This document shows, one piece after another, positions 24,840 to 33,875 of a stretch of DNA of 64,000 nt. A model generated the notes under the pieces. The model ran no database searches and was not told the origin of the DNA. It saw nothing but the letters and a program-made list of their open reading frames with translations. The stretch's first letter is position 1. Each line of letters begins with the position of its first letter. The position numbers and the translations under genes are program-made. The stretch comes from Lachnoclostridium sp. (GTDB taxonomy: Bacteria > Bacillota > Clostridia > Lachnospirales > Lachnospiraceae). The stretch covers positions 64,397 through 128,396 of the forward strand of contig JAMPEY010000003.1 of the NCBI GenBank assembly GCA_023664665.1, read 5' to 3'.

Positions 24840-26153
24840 TTAAGTCTTTCTCCGAAGCCTTGCATAAAAAAATCCGTCCGATTCCGTAATCCCCGGCAAT
24901 ATCTGGACAGAAACCTCTTTCTCAAAGGGAAAATTCTCCACAATCCAACTCACCATATCCTCATTTTCCCCGCGGTGAACCGTGCATGTACTGTACAAAA
25001 GGATTCCTCCCGGTTTCACATACTGCCAACTGTTTGTCAGGATTCTTTTCTGTAAATCCACAATTTCCCCGAGACTTTCCCTTGTTACATGATATTTGAT
25101 ATCCCGCTTTTTCCCCATGACTCCCAGACCGGAGCAGGGGACATCCGCCAAAAGCACATCCGCCTTTTCCCTATATCCCTCATCCCACACGCCGGCGTCA
25201 AACATCTGTATGCTGATGTTTGACGCTTTCATGCGCTCTATATTTTCTTTTATTCGGGCAAGTTTTTCTTCTGATACATCCCTTGCAAGAACCTTCCCCG
25301 TCCTTCCTGCCTTTTCCGCCGCAAAAACGCTTTTTCCGCCGGGAGCGGCGCAAATATCCATCACAAAATCCCCCTCTTTGATCTGCGCCGCCTCCACCGC
25401 CTGAACGGAGCTTGCATCCTGCACCATAAAAGCTCCCTCTCCATAACCCGGAAGGGAGTCTACACCGTCAATATTGCTCACGAGGTATACCAAAGGATGT
25501 ATCTTGCTTTGTGTGACAACGGCTCCCGCCTCTTTCATCCGTCCTAAGAGCGCTTCCGTCTCTACCTCCGGCAAATCCCCGCGGAATCGTAAAGAAACGG
25601 GATGTATCCGCAAAAGCCCCGCCAGCATAGTCTCTGTGTCCTCTTCCCCATATTGGGAAATCCACATTTCCACCAGCCACTTAGGCATGGAATATTTCAC
25701 GGAATAAAATTCCGCTCCCTCCCCTTTCTCCGGAAGGGGCAGCCTGTCTTTTTGCTTTGCCAGATTTCTTAACACGCCGTTCACAAATCCCTTTAAACGG
25801 TAAAACCCTCTCTTTTCTGCTAATTTGCAAGCTTCATTACACACCGCGCTGTCCGGCACGGCATCCATATAAAGCAGCTGATAAGCGCTCATCCGCAACA
25901 GGCACCGGATAAGGGGCTTCATTTTGGCGACGGGCACTTTGGACACCCGGTTCAGATAATAATCAAGCTCTATCTGCCTTTCTATGGTTCCCTCCGCTAT
26001 ACGCTTTATAAAAGCTTTGTCCCGGTATTTCGGAGCATCCTGCCTGTCCAATGTTTCCTTTATGAGCTTATTGGAAAAAGTATGCTCCTTTTCCAGCGTA
26101 AGCAAAATATCCAATACCGATTCCCGGGCATTCTCTTTCATCTTGATAACCAT
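24840..26153 (-). CDS. rsmB: 16S rRNA m5C967 methyltransferase RsmB
   Basis: 437 residues. The N-terminal NusB-like RNA-binding domain (about 1-140) is followed by a Rossmann methyltransferase: MDICAAPGGKSVFAAEKAG binds SAM, with the two catalytic cysteines in DVPCSGLGV and YSTCTVHRGENE. It heads the rsmB-rlmN-stp-prkC-rsgA run. Its usual neighbour fmt is found 22 kb away, on the far side of the cobalamin cluster. Directly upstream lie 133-bp tandem repeats. The start may be either this ATG or the one at 26141. Confidence 0.94.
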   Translation of the reverse strand: MVIKMKENARESVLDILLTLEKEHTFSNKLIKETLDRQDAPKYRDKAFIKRIAEGTIERQIELDYYLNRVSKVPVAKMKPLIRCLLRMSAYQLLYMDAVPDSAVCNEACKLAEKRGFYRLKGFVNGVLRNLAKQKDRLPLPEKGEGAEFYSVKYSMPKWLVEMWISQYGEEDTETMLAGLLRIHPVSLRFRGDLPEVETEALLGRMKEAGAVVTQSKIHPLVYLVSNIDGVDSLPGYGEGAFMVQDASSVQAVEAAQIKEGDFVMDICAAPGGKSVFAAEKAGRTGKVLARDVSEEKLARIKENIERMKASNISIQMFDAGVWDEGYREKADVLLADVPCSGLGVMGKKRDIKYHVTRESLGEIVDLQKRILTNSWQYVKPGGILLYSTCTVHRGENEDMVSWIVENFPFEKEVSVQILPGITESDGFFYARLRRKT

Positions 26154-26173
26154 GCCTTTCCGCAGTCTGCTGC

Positions 26174-26472
26174 CTTGGATTCTGCGCCAGCAGAATCATT
26201 TTACCATGAGTGCAGAAAATCAAGCGGCTGCGCAGCAGACATTTGATTTTCAAGCCATGGACTCGTATAATGTGCCGCGCAGCGGCAGCAAGGCAGCGCA
26301 AGCTGACTTGGATTCTGCGCCAGCAGAATCATTTTACCATGAGCGCAGAAAATCAAGCGGCTGCACAGCAGACATTTGATTTTCAAGCCATGGACTCGTA
26401 TAATATGCCGCGCAGCGGCAGCAAGGCAGCGCAAGCTGACTTGGATTCTGCGCCAGCAGAATCATTATACCA
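26174..26472. repeat. 133-bp tandem repeat, two full units plus a partial third
   Basis: Units begin at 26174, 26307 and 26440, exactly 133 bp apart; the third stops after about 33 bp. Each unit contains a perfect hairpin GATTCTGC-gcca-GCAGAATC, a long inverted repeat (GAAAATCAA / TTGATTTTC enclosing CTGC / GCAG) and TGCCGC-gca-GCGGCA. Apparent reading frames through it shift between units because 133 is not a multiple of three, so it is non-coding. It fills the gap between the cobalamin cluster and rsmB. Confidence 0.9.
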
Positions 26473-26498
26473 CAAGAAAGGAAGTGTGAAAAGAATTT

Positions 26499-26735
26499 CT
26501 AACCCTTCAAAATCCCCACAATGGCATCATAATTTTGCGGTTCATGGGGAAAGGTACAGGAAACGCATACCTTTACTTTTTTTCCGTCCTTCTCTTTATA
26601 AACCGGATTACCCGGACAGTTCTTGTTATGATACAAGGGGCAATAACAAAACAGGCAGTTAAACTCCTCCAGACCTTTATGACAGGGAAAATATTTACAT
26701 TCTCTGTTCTCAAAAAAACAATATGAATTTCTCAC
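26499..26735 (-). CDS. Cysteine-rich small domain protein linked to cobalamin genes
   Basis: A 78-residue protein with nine cysteines in a regular pattern (Cys6, 13, 18, 27, 30, 32, 40, 57, 60; for example CFFENREC, CLFCYCPL and VCVSC). This fits the cysteine-rich small domain family often encoded in corrinoid operons of Clostridia. Zinc or Fe-S binding is plausible, but the role is unknown. It starts right after the cbiA stop and is the last gene of the cobalamin operon. Confidence 0.75.
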   Translation of the reverse strand: MRNSYCFFENRECKYFPCHKGLEEFNCLFCYCPLYHNKNCPGNPVYKEKDGKKVKVCVSCTFPHEPQNYDAIVGILKG

Positions 26736-26736
26736 G

Positions 26737-28122
26737 CTACCACCCCTTTCTTTCCTTATATTTTCCTGCCTTTTTCACAAAATTTTCGGCAAATGCCGGA
26801 TTTGACGGGTAATACAAATGGGGAAATCCCAGACACCTGTTTTCCCCGGTTATCATGCAGGGATAACTTCTGCCTGTAACCGGCTTTTGAGCCACAAAGC
26901 CACTGCCGTTATCTTCGCTGTCAAAATAATGAAATTCATGACCCCGTATCCTTTCCCCCTCCGGTAAAAAGCTGCTTTTCTTTTCTTCCAGTTCAATATA
27001 TCCGAACCGCACTGATTTCCCGGTATCACTGCACTTTGCATCCACGGCCCCCACCATGGCATATTGCTTTTTTTCTTTCGTTTCCATTACCGAGTGAAGG
27101 TACATAAAGCCTCCGCATTCCGCCACCATGGGCATGTCACTTTCTGCCGCCGCTCTGATTGCCCTGAGCATATCGGCGTTTTGACTAAGTTCTTCGGCGT
27201 ACAGTTCCGGATACCCGCCGCCCAGCAGGATTCCGCAGCATTTATCCGGCAGCGCCTCATCATGAATGGGCGAAAAAGATTCCAGCTTTGCCCCCTTTTC
27301 CTCAAGCAGACGCAGATTATCCTCGTAATAAAAGCAAAATGCCTCATCTCTTGCCACTGCAATGACGGGGCGGCTTTCCCCTTTGTATAAAACTTTTTCC
27401 CTGTCCGCTTCCGTCTGCTCATCGCTCAGTTCTTCGGAAAGCTCCGCTATCTGCATCAGCTGTTCCATGGAAACACTCTTCTGTATTTCTTCCGATGCCT
27501 TTTGCAGGCGCTCTTTCACATTGTCTAATTCATTTGGCAGCATCAGCCCCAAATGCCTGCTCTCTATACTAAATTGCCGGTACTCCGGAAAATATCCCAG
27601 AACACGGACAGGTAACTCCTCTTCTATGAAAGGCTTTAATGTTCCATAATAGGACGGCGTGATTCTGTTCAGGATAACCCCTTTGATAAGCTTCTCTTTA
27701 TCATATGCCAGAAAGCCTGCCAGCAGAGGAATGACCGAACGCCCCATTCCTTTGGCATCCACTACTAATATAATCGGCGTTTTTATAATTTTCGCCAGAT
27801 GATAAGAAGAGCCTTCCTCCCTGATACCCGAAAGACCGTCAAAAAGCCCCATAACCCCTTCCAATATGGCAAATTCTCCTTCCTTCCGGTTCCTTAGGAA
27901 TAATCTTTTGGTTTCTTCTTCCCCCGTAAAAAAAGTATCCAGATTTTTAGAAGGGATTCCCAGCACTTTTTGATGAAACATGGGGTCTATATAATCAGGA
28001 CCGCATTTGTAAGAAACCATGCTTTGTCCGGCATCCTTGAATGCCTGCAACAATGCACAGGTAATCATTGTTTTGCCACTGCCGCTTTTGGGCGCGGCAA
28101 TCATAATCCGACGAAATTTCAT
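26737..28122 (-). CDS. cbiA: Cobyrinate a,c-diamide synthase CbiA
   Basis: A 461-residue glutamine amidotransferase that amidates the a and c side chains of cobyrinate using ATP. The P-loop is at the N-terminus (APKSGSGKT), and the C-terminal class I amidotransferase domain has the catalytic cysteine in VAECGGFMYL, with HEFHYF near the end. It is immediately downstream of the CbiJET fusion (stop and start adjoin) and so is translationally coupled. Confidence 0.96.
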   Translation of the reverse strand: MKFRRIMIAAPKSGSGKTMITCALLQAFKDAGQSMVSYKCGPDYIDPMFHQKVLGIPSKNLDTFFTGEEETKRLFLRNRKEGEFAILEGVMGLFDGLSGIREEGSSYHLAKIIKTPIILVVDAKGMGRSVIPLLAGFLAYDKEKLIKGVILNRITPSYYGTLKPFIEEELPVRVLGYFPEYRQFSIESRHLGLMLPNELDNVKERLQKASEEIQKSVSMEQLMQIAELSEELSDEQTEADREKVLYKGESRPVIAVARDEAFCFYYEDNLRLLEEKGAKLESFSPIHDEALPDKCCGILLGGGYPELYAEELSQNADMLRAIRAAAESDMPMVAECGGFMYLHSVMETKEKKQYAMVGAVDAKCSDTGKSVRFGYIELEEKKSSFLPEGERIRGHEFHYFDSEDNGSGFVAQKPVTGRSYPCMITGENRCLGFPHLYYPSNPAFAENFVKKAGKYKERKGW

Positions 28123-30162
28123 CTAAGACCGCTCCTTATCGCAAAACTCAAACACACATATCCACACAGGATTCTCCGCCTGCATCAAACGATGTGCTCC
28201 CGCTTTTTTTGCCCTGCTAACCTGCACTTGCACAATTTCTTCACACCGGACGGGATAACTTTCCAAAACTTCTTTGATTTCGCAAAGGGTTTCCATGCTG
28301 ACCGCGTTGATTACAATTCTCATTTTCGGATTCATCCGATATAAAGCAGATAAAATCGCTTTCATTTTCCCGCTGCTGCCGCCTATAAAAGCATGGGTAG
28401 GCACAGGAAGGTTTTCTATGCCATCCGGCGCTTTTGCCAAAATGCATTCTATATTCCTAAGCCCGAATTTCTCCTGATTTCTTTTTATCAGAGAAACCGC
28501 TTCCTCCTTCTGCTCCACGGCAAATACCCTGACCGTATGGGACAGTCCCGCAATCTCCGCCGCAATGGAGCCCGTTCCGCTGCCGATATCAAAAACCACC
28601 GCATTTTCACACAGCTTCAGCTTGCATATGCTGATTTCCCGTACTTCTTCTTTTGTCATGGGAATGGTATCTCTGAGAAACTCTGCGTCGGCTCTGCCAT
28701 GGGTCAGTCTTTTCCCCTTTACCGCCGGGTTTTTCACACAACAGGTATACAGCCCCTCCTGCTCTAAATAGAGGCATTCCTCCGGCGTAAGCTCCCTAAT
28801 CCGCTGTTCGGGGTAAGATAACTGCCAGCCTGCCGTTACCGTGCATTTTTCTAATCCTTCTTTCAGCAGAAGATTCCCCAGTCTGTGCATATCGCTTAAC
28901 CCCGACATTAACAGAAAAGTTTTGTTCTCCCCTCCGATTCTTTCCGCCAAATCAGGGATTTCCTGTCCATGCATACTGTATATTGCCGCATCCTGATAGC
29001 TTTCCCCCATGCAGGCGGCTAAATAGGATACCGAAGAAATTCCCGGCAGCACGGAAAGCACCGCTTTTAATCTGCCCGCTTTGATTTCCTCCCTCAATGC
29101 ACGGTATACGGACTGACAACCACTGTAAAAACCGCTGTCCCCGGAAAAAAGAATCACTGCCTTTCTGCACTCCCCTGCCCGCTCGCCGTTTTGCATTTCT
29201 TCCAGATAAGGTATGATCTGCTCCGCTTTATAAAAGGGTTTCTTTTCTATGCGGGGATGATATCCCGCAATCATTCTCTCTGCGCCCAGCAAAATATCCG
29301 CCTCTTCTACCGCCTTGCACACCGCTTTTGTCAGGCTGGCTTTATCTCCCATGCCACTTCCCGCAAGGCATATCTCAAGCTCTTTTGTTTGGCTTATCTT
29401 CTTTCCGCAAATCGCCTCCAACCTATGGCAGACCTCTGCAAAAGAAGCGCCCTCCCGCTCCTTTCCGTGTCCTATCACATAGACAAAAATCCCTGCCTTT
29501 TGTGCCGCTTCCAGCTTTTCCCAATATCCGCCGTTCTTTCCGCTCTCTTTTGTCACCAGACATTTTATCCGGTATTGGCAAAACATTGCCTCATTCATCT
29601 TTTCCGTAAAGGGACCCTGCAATGCCAGAATCCGTTTGCCCTCTATGCCCTGCTCCATGCACAGCTGCAGGCTTTCCAATGCCGGTAAAATCCGTACATA
29701 GAGCCTTTCCTTCACTCCGGCATCCTTGCAAAACACAGCCAGTTCCTTACTTCCGGTGGTAAGCAGGATATTGCCATCCGTCCCTTTCAAAGCCTCTGCA
29801 CAGGCGGCGCTGTTTTCAAAATAACGGATTTGTCCGGTCATAGATTCGCCGCCGCTTTCCCTTTTCAGACGCAGATAGGGAATATTTGTATCTTCCATGG
29901 CAGTCTTTATATTTTGCGTTACTGCCTCCGCATAGGGATGTGTTGCGTCCACTACCGCCGCATATTTTCCGCTCCGAATAAACTCCCTGATTTCCCTTTC
30001 GTCCATTCTTCCCGTATGTACCTTGACAAGAGGATGCTCTCCCATCGCCGTTTCCCCGTACTCTGTAGCCACGCATACGGTATGCCTGACTCCCGCTGCC
30101 GCCAATTGCTCCGACAGCCTTCTTCCTTCCGTTGTTCCCGCAAATACCAATATATTTTTCAA
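28123..30162 (-). CDS. cbiJET: CbiJ-CbiE-CbiT fusion (precorrin-6A reductase, C5- and C15-methyltransferases)
   Basis: Three pathway enzymes in one 679-residue chain. Residues 1 to about 240 form a CobK/CbiJ reductase (ILVFAGTTEGRRL, VVDATHPYAE). About 260-460 form the CbiE methyltransferase (LAGSGMGDKASLT, LFSGDSGFYSG, VLPGISSVSYLAA). About 480-679 form CbiT (PMTKEEVR, FDIGSGTGSIAAE), which also decarboxylates. The start is a TTG at 30162 with GGGAGG 4 nt upstream; the longer frame to 30183 lacks this support, and KNILVFAGTTEGR is a typical CbiJ start. CbiE-CbiT fusion is common (CobL), while the three-way form is less so. Confidence 0.93.
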   Translation of the reverse strand: MKNILVFAGTTEGRRLSEQLAAAGVRHTVCVATEYGETAMGEHPLVKVHTGRMDEREIREFIRSGKYAAVVDATHPYAEAVTQNIKTAMEDTNIPYLRLKRESGGESMTGQIRYFENSAACAEALKGTDGNILLTTGSKELAVFCKDAGVKERLYVRILPALESLQLCMEQGIEGKRILALQGPFTEKMNEAMFCQYRIKCLVTKESGKNGGYWEKLEAAQKAGIFVYVIGHGKEREGASFAEVCHRLEAICGKKISQTKELEICLAGSGMGDKASLTKAVCKAVEEADILLGAERMIAGYHPRIEKKPFYKAEQIIPYLEEMQNGERAGECRKAVILFSGDSGFYSGCQSVYRALREEIKAGRLKAVLSVLPGISSVSYLAACMGESYQDAAIYSMHGQEIPDLAERIGGENKTFLLMSGLSDMHRLGNLLLKEGLEKCTVTAGWQLSYPEQRIRELTPEECLYLEQEGLYTCCVKNPAVKGKRLTHGRADAEFLRDTIPMTKEEVREISICKLKLCENAVVFDIGSGTGSIAAEIAGLSHTVRVFAVEQKEEAVSLIKRNQEKFGLRNIECILAKAPDGIENLPVPTHAFIGGSSGKMKAILSALYRMNPKMRIVINAVSMETLCEIKEVLESYPVRCEEIVQVQVSRAKKAGAHRLMQAENPVWICVFEFCDKERS

Positions 30163-30191
30163 TTTTCCTCCCGTCTGCCCCAAAGCGGACT

Positions 30192-30929
30192 TTACATCAT
30201 TGGATATCCACGCTTTGTTATCAATTTTCCGTTTGTGATTTCAGAATCGGAATTGCCTATAAACACAGTGGTAAACATATTGACCTGTACTTCCCGCAGC
30301 TCTTTCAAAGTACATGTTACAGACCGTGTTCCCTCCCTGCCGATATTCTCCACATAACCGCAGGCTCTGCTCTCTTCCATGAAACCAAGCAGAATATCGC
30401 ATGCCCGCATTAAATAATCTTTCCGCTTATGACTGGCGGGATTGTAAATTGCTATGGCAAAATCCCCTTCCGCCGCTGCTTTCAGGCGTTTTTCTATCTT
30501 TTCCCACGGAGTCAGCAAATCGCTTAAACTAATGACGCAAAAATCGTGATTTAAAGGTGCTCCCAAAACCGCTGCACCGCTGCTCGCGGCGGTAATTCCC
30601 GCAATCACCTCAAGTTCGGTCTCCGGATACCGCTTTCCCATCTCATACATCAGGGACGCCAGACCGTAAATTCCCGCATCGCCGCTGCCAATCAAAGCTA
30701 CGCGTTTCCCTTTTGCCGCCTCTTCAAAGCATAACTTGCAACGCTCTGCCTCCTGCCTCATGGGAGTCGCCAGTATTTCTTTCCCTGCAAAGCGTTCCCC
30801 CAATAATTTTACATAAAGCGTATATCCGATTATGACATCTGCATTTTCCAAGGTCCAAAGGGCTTCTTTCGTCATCATTTCTTCTTTTCCAGGTCCTATT
30901 CCCACAATCGATATTTTATTCTTCAACAA
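30192..30929 (-). CDS. cbiH: Cobalt-precorrin-3B C17-methyltransferase CbiH
   Basis: A 245-residue SAM-dependent methyltransferase of the tetrapyrrole family (ISIVGIGPGKEEMMT, GSGDAGIYGLASL, VIAGITAASSGAAVLG). It methylates C17 and promotes ring contraction. The start is inferred as TTG at 30929 because GGAGGG stands 6 nt upstream, inside the end of cbiG; the TTG at 30926 is also possible. It overlaps the cbiG end by 14 bp. Confidence 0.92.
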   Translation of the reverse strand: MLKNKISIVGIGPGKEEMMTKEALWTLENADVIIGYTLYVKLLGERFAGKEILATPMRQEAERCKLCFEEAAKGKRVALIGSGDAGIYGLASLMYEMGKRYPETELEVIAGITAASSGAAVLGAPLNHDFCVISLSDLLTPWEKIEKRLKAAAEGDFAIAIYNPASHKRKDYLMRACDILLGFMEESRACGYVENIGREGTRSVTCTLKELREVQVNMFTTVFIGNSDSEITNGKLITKRGYPMM

Positions 30930-32016
30930 AGGATACCCTCCATTCTCTTTTGGCAATTGCCACAGTCATTCCATCCTCCGCATGTTTCTCATAAATAAGC
31001 TTTCCGCCGGGTCCGCAGGCTTCCAGCGCCGCCCGCTCACATACATTGTCAACCCCCGTCCGCTCCTCCACAAAAGCGGAACCGTGAAAATTTCCCTGCG
31101 TCTTTTGCAGCCTCTCTGCGGAAAAGGTAAGAAAAGGGATCCTCTCTTTCCTGCTCCACCTAAGGAAACCTTCTTCCTCTTTCTTGCGGTCTATGGATGC
31201 TAAAGCAAAGAGCTGATTTTTCGTTATGCCGGCCTCTTCCATGCTTTTATAAAGGAAAGCTTCTATTTTTTCCGGTTCCTTTCCCTTTTTACACCCCATA
31301 CCGATAACATATTCTCCGGGTTTCAAATAAAGCAGCGCTTCCCACGCTTCACACGCTTTGCGAGGCGTTTCCTCCCCGCTTATTACAATATCAACGGGTT
31401 CCTTTGGCGGATAGGGAATCATGCGGACTCCCTCCGGACACGCCGCACCCTCCACAATATGTCCCGTCTCTACGGTCATGGTAATCTCTTCGCCCGCCAA
31501 TACTTTGGCGGATATTTTTGCGATTCCCTCTTTGTTCACAATATGGAGTGCGTTTCTTTTCGCAAATAAATCTACCGCAAACCGCCCGTTTATGTCCGTT
31601 GCCGTTGTAATCACCGGCGCCGCCCCGGTTTTTTCCGCAATCTCCGCTGCAATCTCATTGGCTCCGCCCATATGTCCGGAGAGAATGGGTATGATATATT
31701 GACCCTTCTCGTCCATCACAAGCACAGGACTGTCATAAAGCTTATCTATAATATAGGGCGCTATGGTTCTCACCGCAATCCCGCAGGCTCCGATAAAAAG
31801 CAGGGCGTTTCCCTCTTCCATCTGCTCTTTTGCCCATTCTCCCGTACTTTCTTCCACAAACTGCACATATGTCCCTGACCCGGAGGTTTTCATCCGGGAA
31901 CATTTGCTAAACAGTGCGGCCGATTCGGAAATGGTGCGCCAGCCCTTATGTTCCGCGATTTTTTCGGAAAGCTGTATTCCCTTTTCCGTAAAACTGATTA
32001 TGCTTAAATTTTTCAC
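30916..32016 (-). CDS. cbiG: Cobalt-precorrin 5A hydrolase CbiG
   Basis: A 366-residue protein that opens the delta-lactone and releases acetaldehyde in the anaerobic pathway. Family pattern: IISFTEKGIQLSEKI at the N-terminus, LLFIGACGIAVRTIAPY, DEKGQYIIPILSGHMGGAN in the core and YVIGMGCKKGKE in the C-terminal CobE-like domain. It starts with GTG at 32016, with GGAGGG 7 nt upstream. It lies between cbiF and cbiH in a tight run. Confidence 0.94.
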   Translation of the reverse strand: MKNLSIISFTEKGIQLSEKIAEHKGWRTISESAALFSKCSRMKTSGSGTYVQFVEESTGEWAKEQMEEGNALLFIGACGIAVRTIAPYIIDKLYDSPVLVMDEKGQYIIPILSGHMGGANEIAAEIAEKTGAAPVITTATDINGRFAVDLFAKRNALHIVNKEGIAKISAKVLAGEEITMTVETGHIVEGAACPEGVRMIPYPPKEPVDIVISGEETPRKACEAWEALLYLKPGEYVIGMGCKKGKEPEKIEAFLYKSMEEAGITKNQLFALASIDRKKEEEGFLRWSRKERIPFLTFSAERLQKTQGNFHGSAFVEERTGVDNVCERAALEACGPGGKLIYEKHAEDGMTVAIAKREWRVSFVEE

Positions 32017-32039
32017 ACTAACCCTCCATGATTCCGGTT

Positions 32040-32792
32040 TTATGCCTGTCTGAACTGCGTTGAAAAATCGGGAGCATACAATCTTGATTTTTCAAATCTG
32101 CTATGGGTAACCGCGTCTCCCACCAAAACCAATGCGGTCTTTGTGATGTTATGCTCCGCCGCGGTGCTCTGCAATGTCTCTATAGTACAGATATACGCCT
32201 CCTCGTCCCGCCATGTAGCCTTATACACCAGGGCTGCGGGAGTGTCCTTCCCATATCCGCCCCGAATCAGCCTCTTACTTAATTCTTCCAGCATTCCCGT
32301 GCTCAAATAAATCGCCATGGACGCCTGATGCGCGGCAAAGCTTTCTATGCTTTCCTTGGGCGGAACTTTGGTCTTTCCCTCCATTCTGGTAATGATCAGG
32401 GATTGGGACACCCCCGGCAAAGTATATTCCAGATTCAGGGAAGCCGCCGCCCCAAAACAGGCGCTGACTCCCGGACAGCTCTCATAAGCAATGCCCAGCC
32501 TGTCAAGCTCGTCCATCTGCTCCCTGACCGCGCCGTAAAGGCTTGGATCCCCCGTGTGCAGCCTGACAATCATTTTGCCTTCCGCCGCCCCCTTCTCCAT
32601 AATTCCTATGACTTCATCCAATGTCAGTTTTGCGCTGTTATGGATTTCACATCCCGCTTTTGCATCCTCCAGCAATTCGGGATTCACTAGGGAGCCCGCA
32701 TAGATGATCACATCCGCCTGCTCAAGCAGGCGCTTTCCCCTGACCGTGATCAAATCCACGGCTCCCGTTCCCGCGCCAACAAAGTAAACCAT
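32040..32792 (-). CDS. cbiF: Cobalt-precorrin-4 C11-methyltransferase CbiF
   Basis: A 250-residue SAM-dependent methyltransferase that adds the C11 methyl. Motifs: VYFVGAGTGAVDLITVRG, HTGDPSLYGAVREQM and the CPGVSACFGAAASL loop. The ATG has GGAGGCGGCGGA before it and lies 43 bp inside the cbiD 3' end in another frame. Confidence 0.95.
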   Translation of the reverse strand: MVYFVGAGTGAVDLITVRGKRLLEQADVIIYAGSLVNPELLEDAKAGCEIHNSAKLTLDEVIGIMEKGAAEGKMIVRLHTGDPSLYGAVREQMDELDRLGIAYESCPGVSACFGAAASLNLEYTLPGVSQSLIITRMEGKTKVPPKESIESFAAHQASMAIYLSTGMLEELSKRLIRGGYGKDTPAALVYKATWRDEEAYICTIETLQSTAAEHNITKTALVLVGDAVTHSRFEKSRLYAPDFSTQFRQA

Positions 32793-33874
32793 TCCGCCGC
32801 CTCCTTACTTTTTGCCAGTTCTCCGAATTCCTTGTCATACATAATGCAGTCTATCCGCATGCTTCCTTTTGCGCGCTTATTCAGATAATAACAGATCCGC
32901 TCCATGGCATAATCCATCACATCCTGCCGCTTTCCGCTTTCTTCCAGAATGCGCACCGCTTCTTTGGTAGTAACACATGCCAATATCTCACGGACACGGT
33001 CACTTTCCACTCCCTGAGAGGCTGCAAAGGCTGCCAGCAATTCCATTCGGCAGTCCCCTTCCCGGGAATGGGTATTCATCATTCCTCCCGCCACCTTTAT
33101 CAGCTTGCCGATATGTCCCGTAAGAAGCATCTTCCGAAAGCCCGCTTCCACCGCCATATCAATGGTATCTCCTATGAAATTACTGCATTTCACACTTCTG
33201 TCCAAATCATACCCATAGGATCTTTTCATGAAATCCAAGCCGTAGTTCCCCGGTGCAACCGCCACATAGTCATAACCGCCCGCTCTTCTCTGGTTCAGCT
33301 CCACCCGAATCGTATCCAGAATTGCCTGACTGCTCATGGGCTCCACGATTCCGCTTGTCCCAAGTATGGAAATGCCTCCTACAATGCCAAGTCTGGGATT
33401 AAAGGTCTGCTCTGCCAGCAATTCTCCCCCCGGCACCGAAATTTCAACCTTCAGACAGCCTTTATAATCCAGAAGCCTGCACACCTCCCGTACTTCCTTT
33501 GTTATCATTTCCCTGGGGACATGATTAATTGCGGCATTTCCCACGGGCTGGTCCAAGCCCGGCTTTGTCACCCGCCCCACTCCGCTTCCTCCCTCTATCA
33601 GGATGCGAGGGGACTCCGATATGCCCTCGCCAAAGGAAACCCTTGCACAAATCAAAGCGCCCGTTGTAATATCCGGGTCGTCCCCTCCATCTTTTTCCAC
33701 TGCGCAGCTTACTTCGTTTTCCCTGCGGCCAATGTGCAGGATGCACGCCTTATAAGGAATTCCCTTGGGCGTTTCTATGATGATTTGTGTTTTCTTCTTT
33801 CCGGTAAGCAGCATATAGGCGGCCGCTTTTGCCGCCGCAGCCGCACAACTCCCCGTGGTAAAACCGTATCGCAT
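32750..33874 (-). CDS. cbiD: Cobalt-precorrin-5B C1-methyltransferase CbiD
   Basis: A 374-residue enzyme that begins with the family signature RYGFTTGSCAAAAAKAA. Further conserved blocks are DDPDITTGA, GGSGVGRVTKPGLDQPVG and LTGHIGKLIKVAGGMMNTHS. It methylates C1 in the anaerobic route. Start and stop lie close to cbiC (1 bp apart) and cbiF (overlap), consistent with coupled translation. Confidence 0.96.
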   Translation of the reverse strand: MRYGFTTGSCAAAAAKAAAYMLLTGKKKTQIIIETPKGIPYKACILHIGRRENEVSCAVEKDGGDDPDITTGALICARVSFGEGISESPRILIEGGSGVGRVTKPGLDQPVGNAAINHVPREMITKEVREVCRLLDYKGCLKVEISVPGGELLAEQTFNPRLGIVGGISILGTSGIVEPMSSQAILDTIRVELNQRRAGGYDYVAVAPGNYGLDFMKRSYGYDLDRSVKCSNFIGDTIDMAVEAGFRKMLLTGHIGKLIKVAGGMMNTHSREGDCRMELLAAFAASQGVESDRVREILACVTTKEAVRILEESGKRQDVMDYAMERICYYLNKRAKGSMRIDCIMYDKEFGELAKSKEAAEWFTLLAREREPWI

Positions 33875-33875
33875 C

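Noticed and set aside
26210..26662. Open frames through the tandem repeats, with repeated peptides such as QAADLDSAPAES-like runs.
   Set aside because: The 133-bp unit shifts frame at each copy and the sequence is dominated by hairpins, so the frames are a by-product of the repeat.
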